Made by a program: the position numbers and the translations under genes. From NCBI RefSeq assembly GCF_016785095.1, contig NZ_JAEKJB010000002.1, positions 124,001-188,000 of the forward strand: DNA of 64,000 bases. Reading direction: 5' to 3'. Under the pieces are notes generated by a model that worked only from the letters and a program-made list of their open reading frames with translations, was not told where the DNA came from and searched no databases. Below are positions 19,218 through 27,476 of this stretch, piece by piece (positions within the stretch are counted from its first letter, which is position 1; every line of letters starts with the position of its first letter). This stretch comes from Alloalcanivorax marinus (lineage in GTDB: Bacteria; Pseudomonadota; Gammaproteobacteria; Pseudomonadales; Alcanivoracaceae).

Positions 19218-20861
19218 ATGCGCAGTGACGTCATCCGCGTTTACAAGAGCCTGCACACCTGGACCGGCCTGATCGCCGGTATGTTGCTGTTCATCGGCTT
19301 TTACGCCGGTGCGCTCACCATGTTCAAGGACCCCCTGGATCGCTGGGCCACGCCCCCCTCGCAGCAGAAGGTGGCGGCGACGGACTGGCCGGCGGCGGGG
19401 CAGTGGCCGGCGCTGATCGCCGCCACCCTGGACGCCCACCCTGGCGCGGCGCGGGGCTTCACTTTGCACCTGAAGCGCGAGGAAAACACTCCGGCACCCC
19501 TGGTCTGGCGCGAAGGTGGCGACGAGCATGGTGGCGGCCGGGTGCGGGGAGCGACCCTCGACGCCGACGGCGAACTGGTGACCCTGGAGACCGCCCCTTC
19601 GGCGATGGCGGAGCTGATTGATCTGCTGCATCAGACCGGTGGCATCCCCGGTCGCGGGCACCATTACTGGGGCGTCTACGCCATGGGCGTGGTGTGCGTG
19701 CTGTACGTGCTGGCGCTGGTGTCCGGGCTGGTGGTGCTGCTGCCCACGCTGGTCAAGGATTTCTTCGCATTGCGGCGCGGACGCAACCTCAAGCGGTTCT
19801 GGCTGGACGCCCATAACGTGGTGGGCATCACCAGCCTGCCGTTCCATCTGATGATCGGGCTCACGGTGATCGTGTTCGCTTTTCACGACCAGATCTACGG
19901 GGCGCTGGGGCAGGTGGTCTATGGCGACCGGCCCCTGTTCGAGCGGCCCGCGTCCGCGCCGGAAAGCGCCCCCCGAGGCGTGGATCATCTGCTGGCGCCG
20001 GCCACCTTGCTCGCCACGCTGCGCGAAACGGAGCCCGCCTTCGTGCCACGGGAGCTGATCTACAGCGACCCGCTGGGCCCCCGCGCCGACCTCCGCGTGG
20101 CCGGCGAAAGCGAAGGGCATATGCGGCGCGGCGCCAATCGCGGCTTCGCCAGTCTGGACCCCTACACCGGCGCGATCACCAACCTGGATTATCTGCCCGG
20201 CCATGAAGATACCTGGATTGATATCGTCACGGTGTTCTTCGCTCTGCACTTCGGTAATTTTGGTGGCCCGGTGATTCGCTGGAGCTATGTGCTGCTGGGG
20301 CTGGGCGGTGCTTTCCTGTTCTATACCGGTAACCTGCTGTGGGTGGAAAGCCGGCGTCGCAAGCAACGACGCGGCGCGGCGCCGGTCAGCCAGCGACGTG
20401 CCACGCGGGCGATGGCGGCGGCCACCGTGGGGGTGTGCTGGGGCTGCGTGGCCGGCGTGTCCGCCGCCATGGTGGCGGGCAAGTGGGTGCAGGGTCTGGT
20501 GACGGACCCCAACGCCTGGTATCCGGCGGTCTACTACACCGTTTTCCTGGGCAGCGTGGCCTGGGCTTTCTGGCGCGGCGCGGCCCGAGCGGTGGTGGAA
20601 TTGCTGTGGGTCAGCGCTCTGACGACCCTGGCGATCCCGGTCACCGGCCTGGTGGCCTGGCTGGCGCCGTCGCTGCCACCCTGGGTGTATCCCCGGCCGG
20701 GGTTGCTGAGCGTGGAGATCAGCGCATTGCTGGCCGGCGGTCTGCTGGTGCTGGCAGCCCGCCGCACCGCCCGCCGGGTACGGCAAGGTAGTGCCGACAG
20801 TGTCTGGTCGCGGGCGGACGCCGATGGCGAGGCCCGCTCGTCGTTGCCCGGCTCGGTGTGA
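19218..20861 (+). CDS. PepSY-associated transmembrane protein (putative ferric-siderophore reductase)
   Basis: 547-aa inner-membrane protein. It begins RVYKSLHTWTGLIAGMLLFI, the PepSY_TM signature, and has the second helix pair with a histidine (LDAHNVVGITSLPFHLMIG) and further helices in the last third. Conserved histidines in the helices suggest haem or iron coordination, and relatives such as FoxB or FhuF-linked proteins reduce or release siderophore iron. The ATG at 19218 is preferred over 19212 because GGGGGG at 19206-19211 needs spacing. It closes the Fur-controlled operon. Confidence 0.82.
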   Translation: MRSDVIRVYKSLHTWTGLIAGMLLFIGFYAGALTMFKDPLDRWATPPSQQKVAATDWPAAGQWPALIAATLDAHPGAARGFTLHLKREENTPAPLVWREGGDEHGGGRVRGATLDADGELVTLETAPSAMAELIDLLHQTGGIPGRGHHYWGVYAMGVVCVLYVLALVSGLVVLLPTLVKDFFALRRGRNLKRFWLDAHNVVGITSLPFHLMIGLTVIVFAFHDQIYGALGQVVYGDRPLFERPASAPESAPRGVDHLLAPATLLATLRETEPAFVPRELIYSDPLGPRADLRVAGESEGHMRRGANRGFASLDPYTGAITNLDYLPGHEDTWIDIVTVFFALHFGNFGGPVIRWSYVLLGLGGAFLFYTGNLLWVESRRRKQRRGAAPVSQRRATRAMAAATVGVCWGCVAGVSAAMVAGKWVQGLVTDPNAWYPAVYYTVFLGSVAWAFWRGAARAVVELLWVSALTTLAIPVTGLVAWLAPSLPPWVYPRPGLLSVEISALLAGGLLVLAARRTARRVRQGSADSVWSRADADGEARSSLPGSV

Positions 20862-20961
20862 AGGCTGCACGCGGTGGCGCCTTGTGGCCGTGAGATGCCG
20901 GGTTACACTGTCCCGGTGCCGGGCGAGCGCGCCGGCGATGCGATGACAAGGAGAACACGCG

Positions 20962-21882
20962 ATGCCGGATCCGGGGTGGACACGGCGGGTCAAGCTGCAG
21001 CAGTTGCGGGCCATTCTGGCGGTGGCCGATCACGCCAGTCTGGTCAAGGCCAGTGAACGCATTGGCCTGAGTCAGCCGGCGATCAGCAAGATCATCAACG
21101 AGGTGGAAGCGGATTTGGGGGTGCGGCTGTTCGTGCGCAACAGCCGTGGCACCCACGCCACCGGGTTCGGCGAGATGCTGGCCGGCCACGCCAAGCGGGT
21201 GTTTTCCCAACTCGAGCAGGTTGAACAGGAAATCCACGACGCCCGCGAGGGGCTCAGCGGCCATGTGGTGGTGGGCGCCCTGCTGGCCGGCAGCGCTCAG
21301 TTGCTGCCCCGGGCCATGGCGCGGCTGCACCGCCGCTTGCCGGGTATCCGCACCACCGTGGTGGAAAGCACCTACGAGCATCTGGTGCCGTCGCTGCACC
21401 GGGGCAGTCTGGATTTCATTGTTGGCCGTTTGCCCGCCTACCGGTACCGCGAGGGGCTGGCGGTGGAGCCGCTCTACCAGGAGGAGATTCATTTCGTGGT
21501 GCGCCCCGGCCACCAGGCGCTTGCTCTGGCGACCCCGGATCTGGCCGACCTGGTGCGCTGGCCCTGGATTCTTCCGCTGCCGGATACCACCCTGCGTCAG
21601 ATGTTGGAGGCGGCGTTTCTTGACCGCAACCTGGAGTTGCCGGTGGCGCCCTGCGAGTCCCTGTCCGTGGCTGGTAACCGGGCGATGATTCTGGAAAGCG
21701 ACTGTATCGGTACCTTTCCATCCCGGGTGGTAGCCCGGGACCTGGAGGCGGGCCTGCTGGCACGGCTGCCGGTCACTCCGGCCCTGCCGTTCGGGCCGGT
21801 GGGAATTTCCTATCTCAAAGGCACGGCGTTTTCCAAAGCGGCGGAAGCATTGCTGGCGGAGATGCGCTCCCAGGAGCTATAG
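20962..21882 (+). CDS. LysR-type transcriptional regulator
   Basis: 306 aa. The N-terminal winged helix-turn-helix (LQQLRAILAVADHASLVKAS, then LSQPAISKIINEVEADLGVRL) is typical of LTTRs, as is the ligand-binding domain starting near GHVVVGALL. A good AGGAG lies upstream of ATG 20962. It reads in the same direction as the TRAP transporter cluster that starts 140 bases downstream and is the obvious candidate regulator of it, perhaps through the inverted repeat at 21875-21897. Its effector is presumably the TRAP substrate (inference). Confidence 0.9.
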   Translation: MPDPGWTRRVKLQQLRAILAVADHASLVKASERIGLSQPAISKIINEVEADLGVRLFVRNSRGTHATGFGEMLAGHAKRVFSQLEQVEQEIHDAREGLSGHVVVGALLAGSAQLLPRAMARLHRRLPGIRTTVVESTYEHLVPSLHRGSLDFIVGRLPAYRYREGLAVEPLYQEEIHFVVRPGHQALALATPDLADLVRWPWILPLPDTTLRQMLEAAFLDRNLELPVAPCESLSVAGNRAMILESDCIGTFPSRVVARDLEAGLLARLPVTPALPFGPVGISYLKGTAFSKAAEALLAEMRSQEL

Positions 21883-21897
21883 CCTCGGGTTATAGCT
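21875..21897. promoter_or_regulatory. Inverted repeat spanning the lysR stop, candidate operator
   Basis: AGCTATA (21875-21881) and TATAGCT (21891-21897) are perfect 7-bp arms separated by nine bases. The lysR TAG stop lies inside the left arm. It has no T-run, so a terminator is unlikely. Its place ahead of the TRAP genes makes it a candidate LysR binding site. Confidence 0.35.
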
Positions 21898-22021
21898 GGG
21901 CGCCTTAAATTCATTACATGACATATCCCGGGCCGGGGTAACGTGACCTTGCTTTCACAGGCCGCGCCCGGACGCTCACTCCCCGGGCACGGTGACCTCG
22001 AAGAACAACAAAGGCATCGTG

Positions 22022-22705
22022 ATGACCTCCTTGATCGATACTCCCCTGGCCGATCATCAGATCACCGTCCGCAAGGCCGCCCGTGCCCTGGGGCGCCATG
22101 GCCTGGCGCACGCCTATGGCCATTGCAGCCAGCGGCTCGACGACAACCACTTCCTGGTGTGCGCGGCCCGTCCGCTGGGCACCATCGCCCCGGGCGAGGA
22201 GGGGCGCGTGGTGGCTCTGGACGAGCCACTGCCGGAGGGCGTGCTCGGAGAAGTGCGCATTCACCGGGAGATCTACCGTCGCCGGCCGGACGTGGGCGGC
22301 GTGGTGCGGGGCATGCCGCCTCGGGCCATGTCACTGTCGGTGCTGGGCCGCACGCCACGCTTGCTGCACGGAATGGGCGCTTACTTCGTCGATGGTATTC
22401 CACTCTGGGACGACCCCCAATTGATCCGGGATGACAGCGACGCCGAACGCCTGGCCGGACAACTGGGCGGCGCGGCCGCCATTGTCATGCGCGGTAACGG
22501 CGTGGTGACCGCGGGCCCCAGTCTTCCGGACGCGGTGGTGCTTGGCTGGTACCTGGAGGACGCCGCCCGTATCGAAATCGACTGTCTGCCGGCGGCGGAT
22601 GCCGTCCGCCCCCTCGGCGAACAGGAAGCGCGCCGCCGCGCAACCCGCTCCGGGCGCATCTTCGAGCGCATGTGGGATTACCTGACCCACGGAGACCCGG
22701 AATGA
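22022..22705 (+). CDS. Class II aldolase/adducin-family protein lacking zinc ligands
   Basis: 227 aa from ATG 22022 (AAGG at 22011-22014). The class II aldolase fold is recognisable: ARALGRHGLAHAYGHCSQRL, then EVRIHREIYRRRPDVGGVV and the late MRGNGVVTAG turn. Active members coordinate zinc with a His-x-His pair after the RPDVxAVV strand and a third histidine in RNHG. Here those positions are R96-G-M98 and N159, so the metal site appears lost. It starts the TRAP cluster and overlaps the next gene by four bases (ATGA). It may be a non-catalytic or altered-chemistry member; the in-window paralogue at 26572-27327 keeps all three histidines. Confidence 0.8.
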   Translation: MTSLIDTPLADHQITVRKAARALGRHGLAHAYGHCSQRLDDNHFLVCAARPLGTIAPGEEGRVVALDEPLPEGVLGEVRIHREIYRRRPDVGGVVRGMPPRAMSLSVLGRTPRLLHGMGAYFVDGIPLWDDPQLIRDDSDAERLAGQLGGAAAIVMRGNGVVTAGPSLPDAVVLGWYLEDAARIEIDCLPAADAVRPLGEQEARRRATRSGRIFERMWDYLTHGDPE

Positions 22706-23289
22706 GCGCCGCGGCTCCGGAAACGGCGCCGCGTTCCGGATTTCTGCCCCGCCTGCAGCGGTTCAGCACCGCCATGGCCGGGCTGGAACGGGGTGTCGCC
22801 GGCCTGTGTCTGGCCGTGGTGTTTGTGCTGCTGGTGCTCAACATCGTCACCCGCGCCGCCGGCCAGGCGCTGTTCTGGGTCGATGAGGCCGCCATCACCG
22901 CCATGGTCTGGATGGCGTTCTTCGCCGCGCTGGTGGGATTGCAGGCGCGCTCCAATATTGCCGTGACGCTGCTTGCCGACGCCGTGCCGATCGCCGTCCG
23001 TCTCTGGCTGGCGGTGTTGGTGGACCTGATTCTGCTGCTGTTCGTGATCGCCCTGGCGGTCATGGTATGGCGCTGGTTCGCGCCGGTGGCGGTGTGGCGC
23101 GCCGGCGGTGATCTGCGGGCGTTCGCCGAACAGACCTTCAATTTCATGTACCAGGAGCCGACGCTCACCCTGGGAATTCGCAAGGTGTGGCCGTGGTTGG
23201 TGCTGCCGATGTTCGTGCTCGGTGGTCTGGTGCACTGCGTCGCTAACCTGGACGACAGCCTGGCCCGGGCGCTGGGGGGGGAGGACTGA
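22702..23289 (+). CDS. TRAP transporter small permease (DctQ)
   Basis: 195-aa membrane protein with four hydrophobic helices and the DctQ-type segment FWVDEAAITAMVWMAFFAAL after the first helix. The start ATG 22702 overlaps the stop of the previous gene (ATGA). It forms the small subunit of a sodium-driven tripartite importer with the DctM protein directly downstream and the DctP binding protein at 25512. Confidence 0.88.
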   Translation: MSAAAPETAPRSGFLPRLQRFSTAMAGLERGVAGLCLAVVFVLLVLNIVTRAAGQALFWVDEAAITAMVWMAFFAALVGLQARSNIAVTLLADAVPIAVRLWLAVLVDLILLLFVIALAVMVWRWFAPVAVWRAGGDLRAFAEQTFNFMYQEPTLTLGIRKVWPWLVLPMFVLGGLVHCVANLDDSLARALGGED

Positions 23290-23290
23290 T

Positions 23291-24550
23291 ATGGTCATTG
23301 CCTTCTTTATCGGGCTGTTGCTGGTGGGCGTGCCGGTGGCTTTCGTGCTGGCGCTGACCGCATTGTTCTATCTGTTCTCCAGCGGCAACTCGGTTCTGCT
23401 GGATTCGTTTCCGCAACAATTCTACGGTGGCCTCGAGAACTATGGCCTGCTGGCGCTGCCTCTGTTCATCCTGGTGGGTGAATGCATGAACGAGGGCGGC
23501 ATCGCGCGGCGTTTGATGGCCATGGCCGCCGCGCTGCTTGGCTCCATCCGTGGCGGACTGGCCTACATCAACCTGCTCTCCAACATGATGATGGCCTCCA
23601 TCCTCGGTTCCACGGTGGCGCAGATCACGATCATGTCGCGGGTGGCGGTGCCGGAGATGGAGCGGGCTGGCTACCCACGCGATCAGGCGGTGGCGATCAC
23701 CGCCGCCGGTGGCATGCTGGCACCGATTATCCCGCCGTCCATGCTGTTCGTGATCTTCGGTGTGATCGCGCAGATATCGATCGGGGATCTGTTCATTGCC
23801 GGTATCCTGCCCGGCGTGCTGCTGGGGCTGGCATTCTTCGCGGTGTTGGGCTGGATGGCGCGCCGCCACCGGTTTCCCGCCACCGAACCCATGTGCTGGC
23901 GCCGCCGGCTTATGGCCCTGCGCGACGGTCTCGCCGCCGGCTTGATTCCCGCGCTCATCGTCGGCGGTATTCTCAGTGGCCTGGCGACCCCCACGGAGGC
24001 GGCGGCGCTGGCCTGCCTGGGCTCGATTCTGGTGGGGCGATTCGTTTACAAGGAATTCGATCCGCGCGCCCTGTGGCCGGCCCTCAAGCGCACCGCGTTG
24101 AGTTCCTCGGTGGTGTTGATTCTTATCGCCGCCGCCAACCTGTTCAGTTGGGTGATCACCTACGAGAATCTGCCGGCCCTGGCCGCTCAGTGGATCCAGG
24201 CCGCCGCGGGTTCACCGGCCCTGTTCCTGGTGCTGGTCACACTGGCGTTGCTGGTGGTGGGGATGATCCTGGACCCGATCCCGGCGTTGATCCTGGTGGT
24301 GCCGGTGCTGTTGCCGGTGGCGACCGGGGTTTACGGCATCAGCCCGTTCCATTTTGGCGTGATTGTTTGCCTGACCCTGGTGATGGGGCTACTGACTCCA
24401 CCGGTGGGCTCGGCGCTGTTCACCGCCTCGACGCTGTCCGGGGTGCGCGCCGAGCGGCTGTCGCTGCTGCTGCTGCCTTATCTGCTGGTAATGCTGGTGG
24501 TGATGGCGCTGCTGATCTTCTTCCCGTTCCTGACCACGGCGCTGATCTGA
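23291..24550 (+). CDS. TRAP transporter large permease (DctM)
   Basis: 419-aa integral membrane protein with about twelve hydrophobic segments. It has DctM family motifs: LPLFILVGECMNEGGIARRL, ITAAGGMLAPIIPPSMLFVIFG and ATPTEAAALACLGSIL. The start ATG 23291 follows GGAGGA and lies one base after the DctQ stop. It provides the substrate-translocating channel. TRAP systems usually carry organic or sugar acids; the ligand is not readable here. Confidence 0.92.
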   Translation: MVIAFFIGLLLVGVPVAFVLALTALFYLFSSGNSVLLDSFPQQFYGGLENYGLLALPLFILVGECMNEGGIARRLMAMAAALLGSIRGGLAYINLLSNMMMASILGSTVAQITIMSRVAVPEMERAGYPRDQAVAITAAGGMLAPIIPPSMLFVIFGVIAQISIGDLFIAGILPGVLLGLAFFAVLGWMARRHRFPATEPMCWRRRLMALRDGLAAGLIPALIVGGILSGLATPTEAAALACLGSILVGRFVYKEFDPRALWPALKRTALSSSVVLILIAAANLFSWVITYENLPALAAQWIQAAAGSPALFLVLVTLALLVVGMILDPIPALILVVPVLLPVATGVYGISPFHFGVIVCLTLVMGLLTPPVGSALFTASTLSGVRAERLSLLLLPYLLVMLVVMALLIFFPFLTTALI

Positions 24551-24551
24551 G

Positions 24552-25475
24552 ATGGCGGCGCCGGTGTATTCCACCGCGGTGCTGGGCGCCGGCCTGATTG
24601 GCGCCGGCTGGGCCGCGCTCTTCGCCCTGCGCGGGTGGCCGGTGGTGGTGGTGGACCCGGCGCCGGATGCCGGCGAACGGGTCACCGCCATGATCGAACG
24701 GGCCAGGCCGGTGCTGGACCGGCTTGGCCTGTTGGCCGGGCAACCCGCCACGCCGACGGTGATTCCGACCCCGGGGCCGACTCTGCGGGACGTGGTGCTG
24801 GTGCAGGAAGCCTTGCCGGAACAGCCCGCACTCAAGCGAGAGGCGTTATTGGCGCTGGAGAGCTGGATCGGTGCCGACGCACTGATCGCGTCCAGCTCCT
24901 CCGGGCTTATGCCGTCGCAATTGCAGGCCGGCCTGCGTCACCCGGAACGGCTCCTGATCGCGCACCCCTGTAATCCACCCTGGTTGATGCCGGTGGTGGA
25001 ACTGGTCGGCGGTGGGGCAACCGGGCCAGCCACGCTGGACCGCGCCGAGGCGCTGTATCGGGCCCTGGGTCGGGAACCGGTGCGCCTGCGTCGGGAGGTG
25101 CCGGGGCATCTGCTCAACCGGTTACAGGCGGCGTTGTGGCGCGAGGCGGTCTATCTGGTGGCCGAGGGCTACGCCACCGTCGCCGACGTGGATACCGCGG
25201 TGACACGCGGGCTGGGTGCCCGGTGGGCCTGCTGCGGCCCCCACGAAATCTTTCATTTGGCCGGTGCCGACCGGGGGCTGGCCGGCTTTCTCGAGCAACT
25301 GGGGCCCGCCGTGGAGGATTGGTGGCGGGACCTGGGCGAACCGACCCTGGACGCGGCCACCCGCGACGCGCTGATCGCCGGCATGGATCAGGCGGCGGCC
25401 GGGCGCGGCGTGACGGCGCTCGCCGAGCGTCTCGATGCGCTGATGCCGAAGGTATTGGAGGCACTCCGGGACTGA
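24552..25475 (+). CDS. 3-hydroxyacyl-CoA dehydrogenase-fold oxidoreductase (carnitine/gulonate dehydrogenase-like)
   Basis: 307 aa. N-terminal Rossmann motif TAVLGAGLIGAGWAALFALRG, then the HPCNPPWLMPVVELV segment, in which the His-Pro-x-Asn-Pro-Pro pattern is typical of L-carnitine dehydrogenase and lambda-crystallin/L-gulonate 3-dehydrogenase rather than of beta-oxidation enzymes. It begins one base after the DctM stop. The likely role is NAD-dependent oxidation of the hydroxy acid imported by the TRAP system. CoA esters are less likely, since no other CoA enzyme is in this cluster. Confidence 0.78.
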   Translation: MAAPVYSTAVLGAGLIGAGWAALFALRGWPVVVVDPAPDAGERVTAMIERARPVLDRLGLLAGQPATPTVIPTPGPTLRDVVLVQEALPEQPALKREALLALESWIGADALIASSSSGLMPSQLQAGLRHPERLLIAHPCNPPWLMPVVELVGGGATGPATLDRAEALYRALGREPVRLRREVPGHLLNRLQAALWREAVYLVAEGYATVADVDTAVTRGLGARWACCGPHEIFHLAGADRGLAGFLEQLGPAVEDWWRDLGEPTLDAATRDALIAGMDQAAAGRGVTALAERLDALMPKVLEALRD

Positions 25476-25511
25476 TCCTGACATCACTGCAAAAAAACAA
25501 GGGAGATAATC

Positions 25512-26495
25512 ATGAAAAGAATCCACGCTGGTGTGCTGCTGATCGCACTGATGGCCCTGTTTCCTTTAGCCGCGCAGGCCAAGACCCTGCGTCTGGGGCT
25601 GATCACGCCACCCTCCCACCAGTGGACCCTGTCCGCCCAGGCCATGGCCAAACAGGTGCGGGAAGAAAGCAACGGTGAGCTCGATATCCTGGTGTTTCCC
25701 TCCGGCCAGCTCGGTAGCGAAGCGCAAATGGTGCAGATGATGCAGCGCGGCGCCCTGGACATGGCGTTCCTGGCCGCCGGTGAACTGGCTAACCGGGAGC
25801 CGGATTTCGCCGCTCTGTTCGCCCCTTATCTGGTGGAAACACCACAACAGGCCCGCGAGTTGCTGCAAGGCGACAGCGCGCGGAAATTGCTTGCCGAGGG
25901 GCGGCGTCTGGGCTTGGTGGGGCTGGGGTTCGGCATGGCCGGTTTGCGCCAGATCGTGGTGCGTGGCGAGGTCAACAGTATCGATGATCTGGCCGGGCGA
26001 AAAATCCGCACCATGCCGGTCCAGCCGGAGCGGGATTTCTGGAACAAGATCGGCGCCGCGCCCACCCCGATCCCTCTGCCGGCACTCTATGACGCCTTCG
26101 CCAATGGCCAGGTGGACGGTATGCAGATCGATTTCGAGGGCACCTGGAACACGCGTTACCTGGACTACGCCGGCACCGTGATTCAATCCAATCACATGAT
26201 GTTGCCGATGATCGCGGTGGCCTCGGCGCGCACCTGGAAGGGGCTCTCCGAGGACGAACGCGCGTTGTTGAACAAGCGGGTCGGTGCGCACCTGGACGCT
26301 TTGTTCGATACCTACGCGGACATCGATGCCCGCTATCTGGCGAAAATCCGTAACGAGTCGGATGTGCCGGTGATCACCGTGGGCCGCGATTTCTTTGGCA
26401 ACGGCGTCGATCTCTGGTATCGGGAGTGGCGTGAGAAAGCACCGCTGCTCAAGGCGCTGGAAAAGGAAGCGGCGGCGATCCGGGGCGAACAATAG
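25512..26495 (+). CDS. TRAP transporter substrate-binding protein (DctP)
   Basis: 327-aa periplasmic protein with signal peptide MKRIHAGVLLIALMALFPLA ending at AQA-K. DctP features are KTLRLGLITPPSHQWTLSAQ, the GELDILVFPSGQLGSEAQM strand and the RKIRTMPVQPERDFWNKIGA segment, whose arginine normally binds the ligand carboxylate. AAGGGAGA precedes the start. It is the last gene of the cluster and defines its specificity for a carboxylate. Confidence 0.9.
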   Translation: MKRIHAGVLLIALMALFPLAAQAKTLRLGLITPPSHQWTLSAQAMAKQVREESNGELDILVFPSGQLGSEAQMVQMMQRGALDMAFLAAGELANREPDFAALFAPYLVETPQQARELLQGDSARKLLAEGRRLGLVGLGFGMAGLRQIVVRGEVNSIDDLAGRKIRTMPVQPERDFWNKIGAAPTPIPLPALYDAFANGQVDGMQIDFEGTWNTRYLDYAGTVIQSNHMMLPMIAVASARTWKGLSEDERALLNKRVGAHLDALFDTYADIDARYLAKIRNESDVPVITVGRDFFGNGVDLWYREWREKAPLLKALEKEAAAIRGEQ

Positions 26496-26507
26496 AACGG
26501 TTGAGCG

Positions 26508-26558
26508 CCCCCCGGGGGGGGGGATCGCGACTGGGCGGCATTCCGCTTCAGTCGCGAT
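26508..26558. repeat. C6/G10 tract next to a long-variant REP element
   Basis: Six C then ten G (26508-26523) directly abut ATCGCGACTG...CAGTCGCGAT (26524-26558), a REP copy whose centre holds the extra GGGCGGCATTCCGCTT. It sits between convergent genes and may serve as a two-way terminator. The G-run is a likely site of length variation or sequencing error. Confidence 0.75.
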
Positions 26559-26571
26559 CAACGACGCCTGA

Positions 26572-27327
26572 TCAACTGGCGTAATCGGAGCCGATGCGCT
26601 CCAGTTTACGCAGCAGCGCCGGCCAGGTCAGTTTGCTGGCCATGCCCAGTTGCTGGGACTGCTCGGCGGTGGTGTCGATGGCCGCCTGGGAGGGCAGGTA
26701 GGGTTCGCCCTGGTTGAGGGTGCGCACCTGGATCTCCGCGGCCTTCATCAGGAAGTACATGTAGGTGAAGGCCTCGCCCACGTCGCGACCCACGCTCAGG
26801 GTGCCGTGGTTGCGCAGCAGCATCATGTTCTTGTCGCCGAGATCCCGGACCAGCCGTTCGCGCTCATCCAGGTTCAGGGCCACGCCTTCATAGTCGTGGA
26901 AGCTGAGATGTTGCAGGCACAGCATGGCGGTCTGGCTGAGCGGCAGCAGGCCGTCCTTGTGGGCGCTTACCGCCACCCCGTCCGGGGCGTGCAGGTGCAG
27001 CACCGCGCCCGCTTCCTCGCGGGCCATGTGCACGGCGCTGTGAATGGTGAAACCGGCCGGGTTGACCCGGTTGGTGGCGCCGCCATCGACGATCTCGCCG
27101 TTCTGGTCCACCTTCACCAGGGAAGACGCGGTGATTTCATCGAACAACCAGCCGTAGGGGTTGATCAGAAAGTGATGCTCCGGGCCCGGCACGCGGGCGG
27201 ACAGGTGGGTGAACACCAGGTCTTCCCAGTCATACAGGGCCACCAGCCGGTAGGCGGCGGCCAGATCCTTGCGGACCTCCCACTCTCCCTGACTCATGGT
27301 GCTCTGGCGAGCGGTTGCTTCGGTCAT
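26572..27327 (-). CDS. Class II aldolase/adducin-family protein with intact zinc site
   Basis: 251 aa. The three zinc ligands are present: H111 and H113 in GAVLHLHAPDG, and H174 in LLRNHGTLSVG. The N-terminal region (RLVALYDWEDLVFTHLSARV) and the tail resemble the uncharacterised short-chain group often annotated as class II aldolase/adducin rather than fuculose- or ribulose-phosphate aldolases. A GAGGTG ribosome site supports ATG 27327. It is convergent with the TRAP genes and preceded by a palindrome at 27347-27361. The substrate is unknown; retro-aldol cleavage or epimerisation is possible. Confidence 0.82.
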   Translation of the reverse strand: MTEATARQSTMSQGEWEVRKDLAAAYRLVALYDWEDLVFTHLSARVPGPEHHFLINPYGWLFDEITASSLVKVDQNGEIVDGGATNRVNPAGFTIHSAVHMAREEAGAVLHLHAPDGVAVSAHKDGLLPLSQTAMLCLQHLSFHDYEGVALNLDERERLVRDLGDKNMMLLRNHGTLSVGRDVGEAFTYMYFLMKAAEIQVRTLNQGEPYLPSQAAIDTTAEQSQQLGMASKLTWPALLRKLERIGSDYAS

Positions 27328-27346
27328 TGCGGCACCTCATTTGTTG

Positions 27347-27361
27347 TGAAATAGTGTTTCA
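27347..27361 (-). promoter_or_regulatory. Palindrome upstream of the class II aldolase gene
   Basis: TGAAATAGTGTTTCA: perfect 5-bp arms TGAAA and TTTCA with a five-base centre, 20-34 bases before the start codon, in a short AT-rich stretch. It is a candidate repressor site, and the regulator is unknown. Confidence 0.4.
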
Positions 27362-27396
27362 TTAATATAACAACAGTGTTGAACCGATGGCTATCC

Positions 27397-27419
27397 GTAG
27401 GAGCGGCTCCGGCCGCGAT
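27397..27419 (+). repeat. Single REP element
   Basis: GTAGGAGCGGCTCC followed by GGCCGCGAT, a solitary copy with compensated stem bases, between two minus-strand genes. Confidence 0.75.
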
Positions 27420-27476
27420 GCCTCGCGCGGCCAAGCTGCTGCCCATGTCACCGTGAACGCTCTTTCGCGGCTAACG

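Noticed and set aside
26508..26558. Classic rho-independent terminator between the DctP and aldolase genes
   Set aside because: A hairpin is present, but no T-run follows on either strand, so it is listed as a REP element instead.
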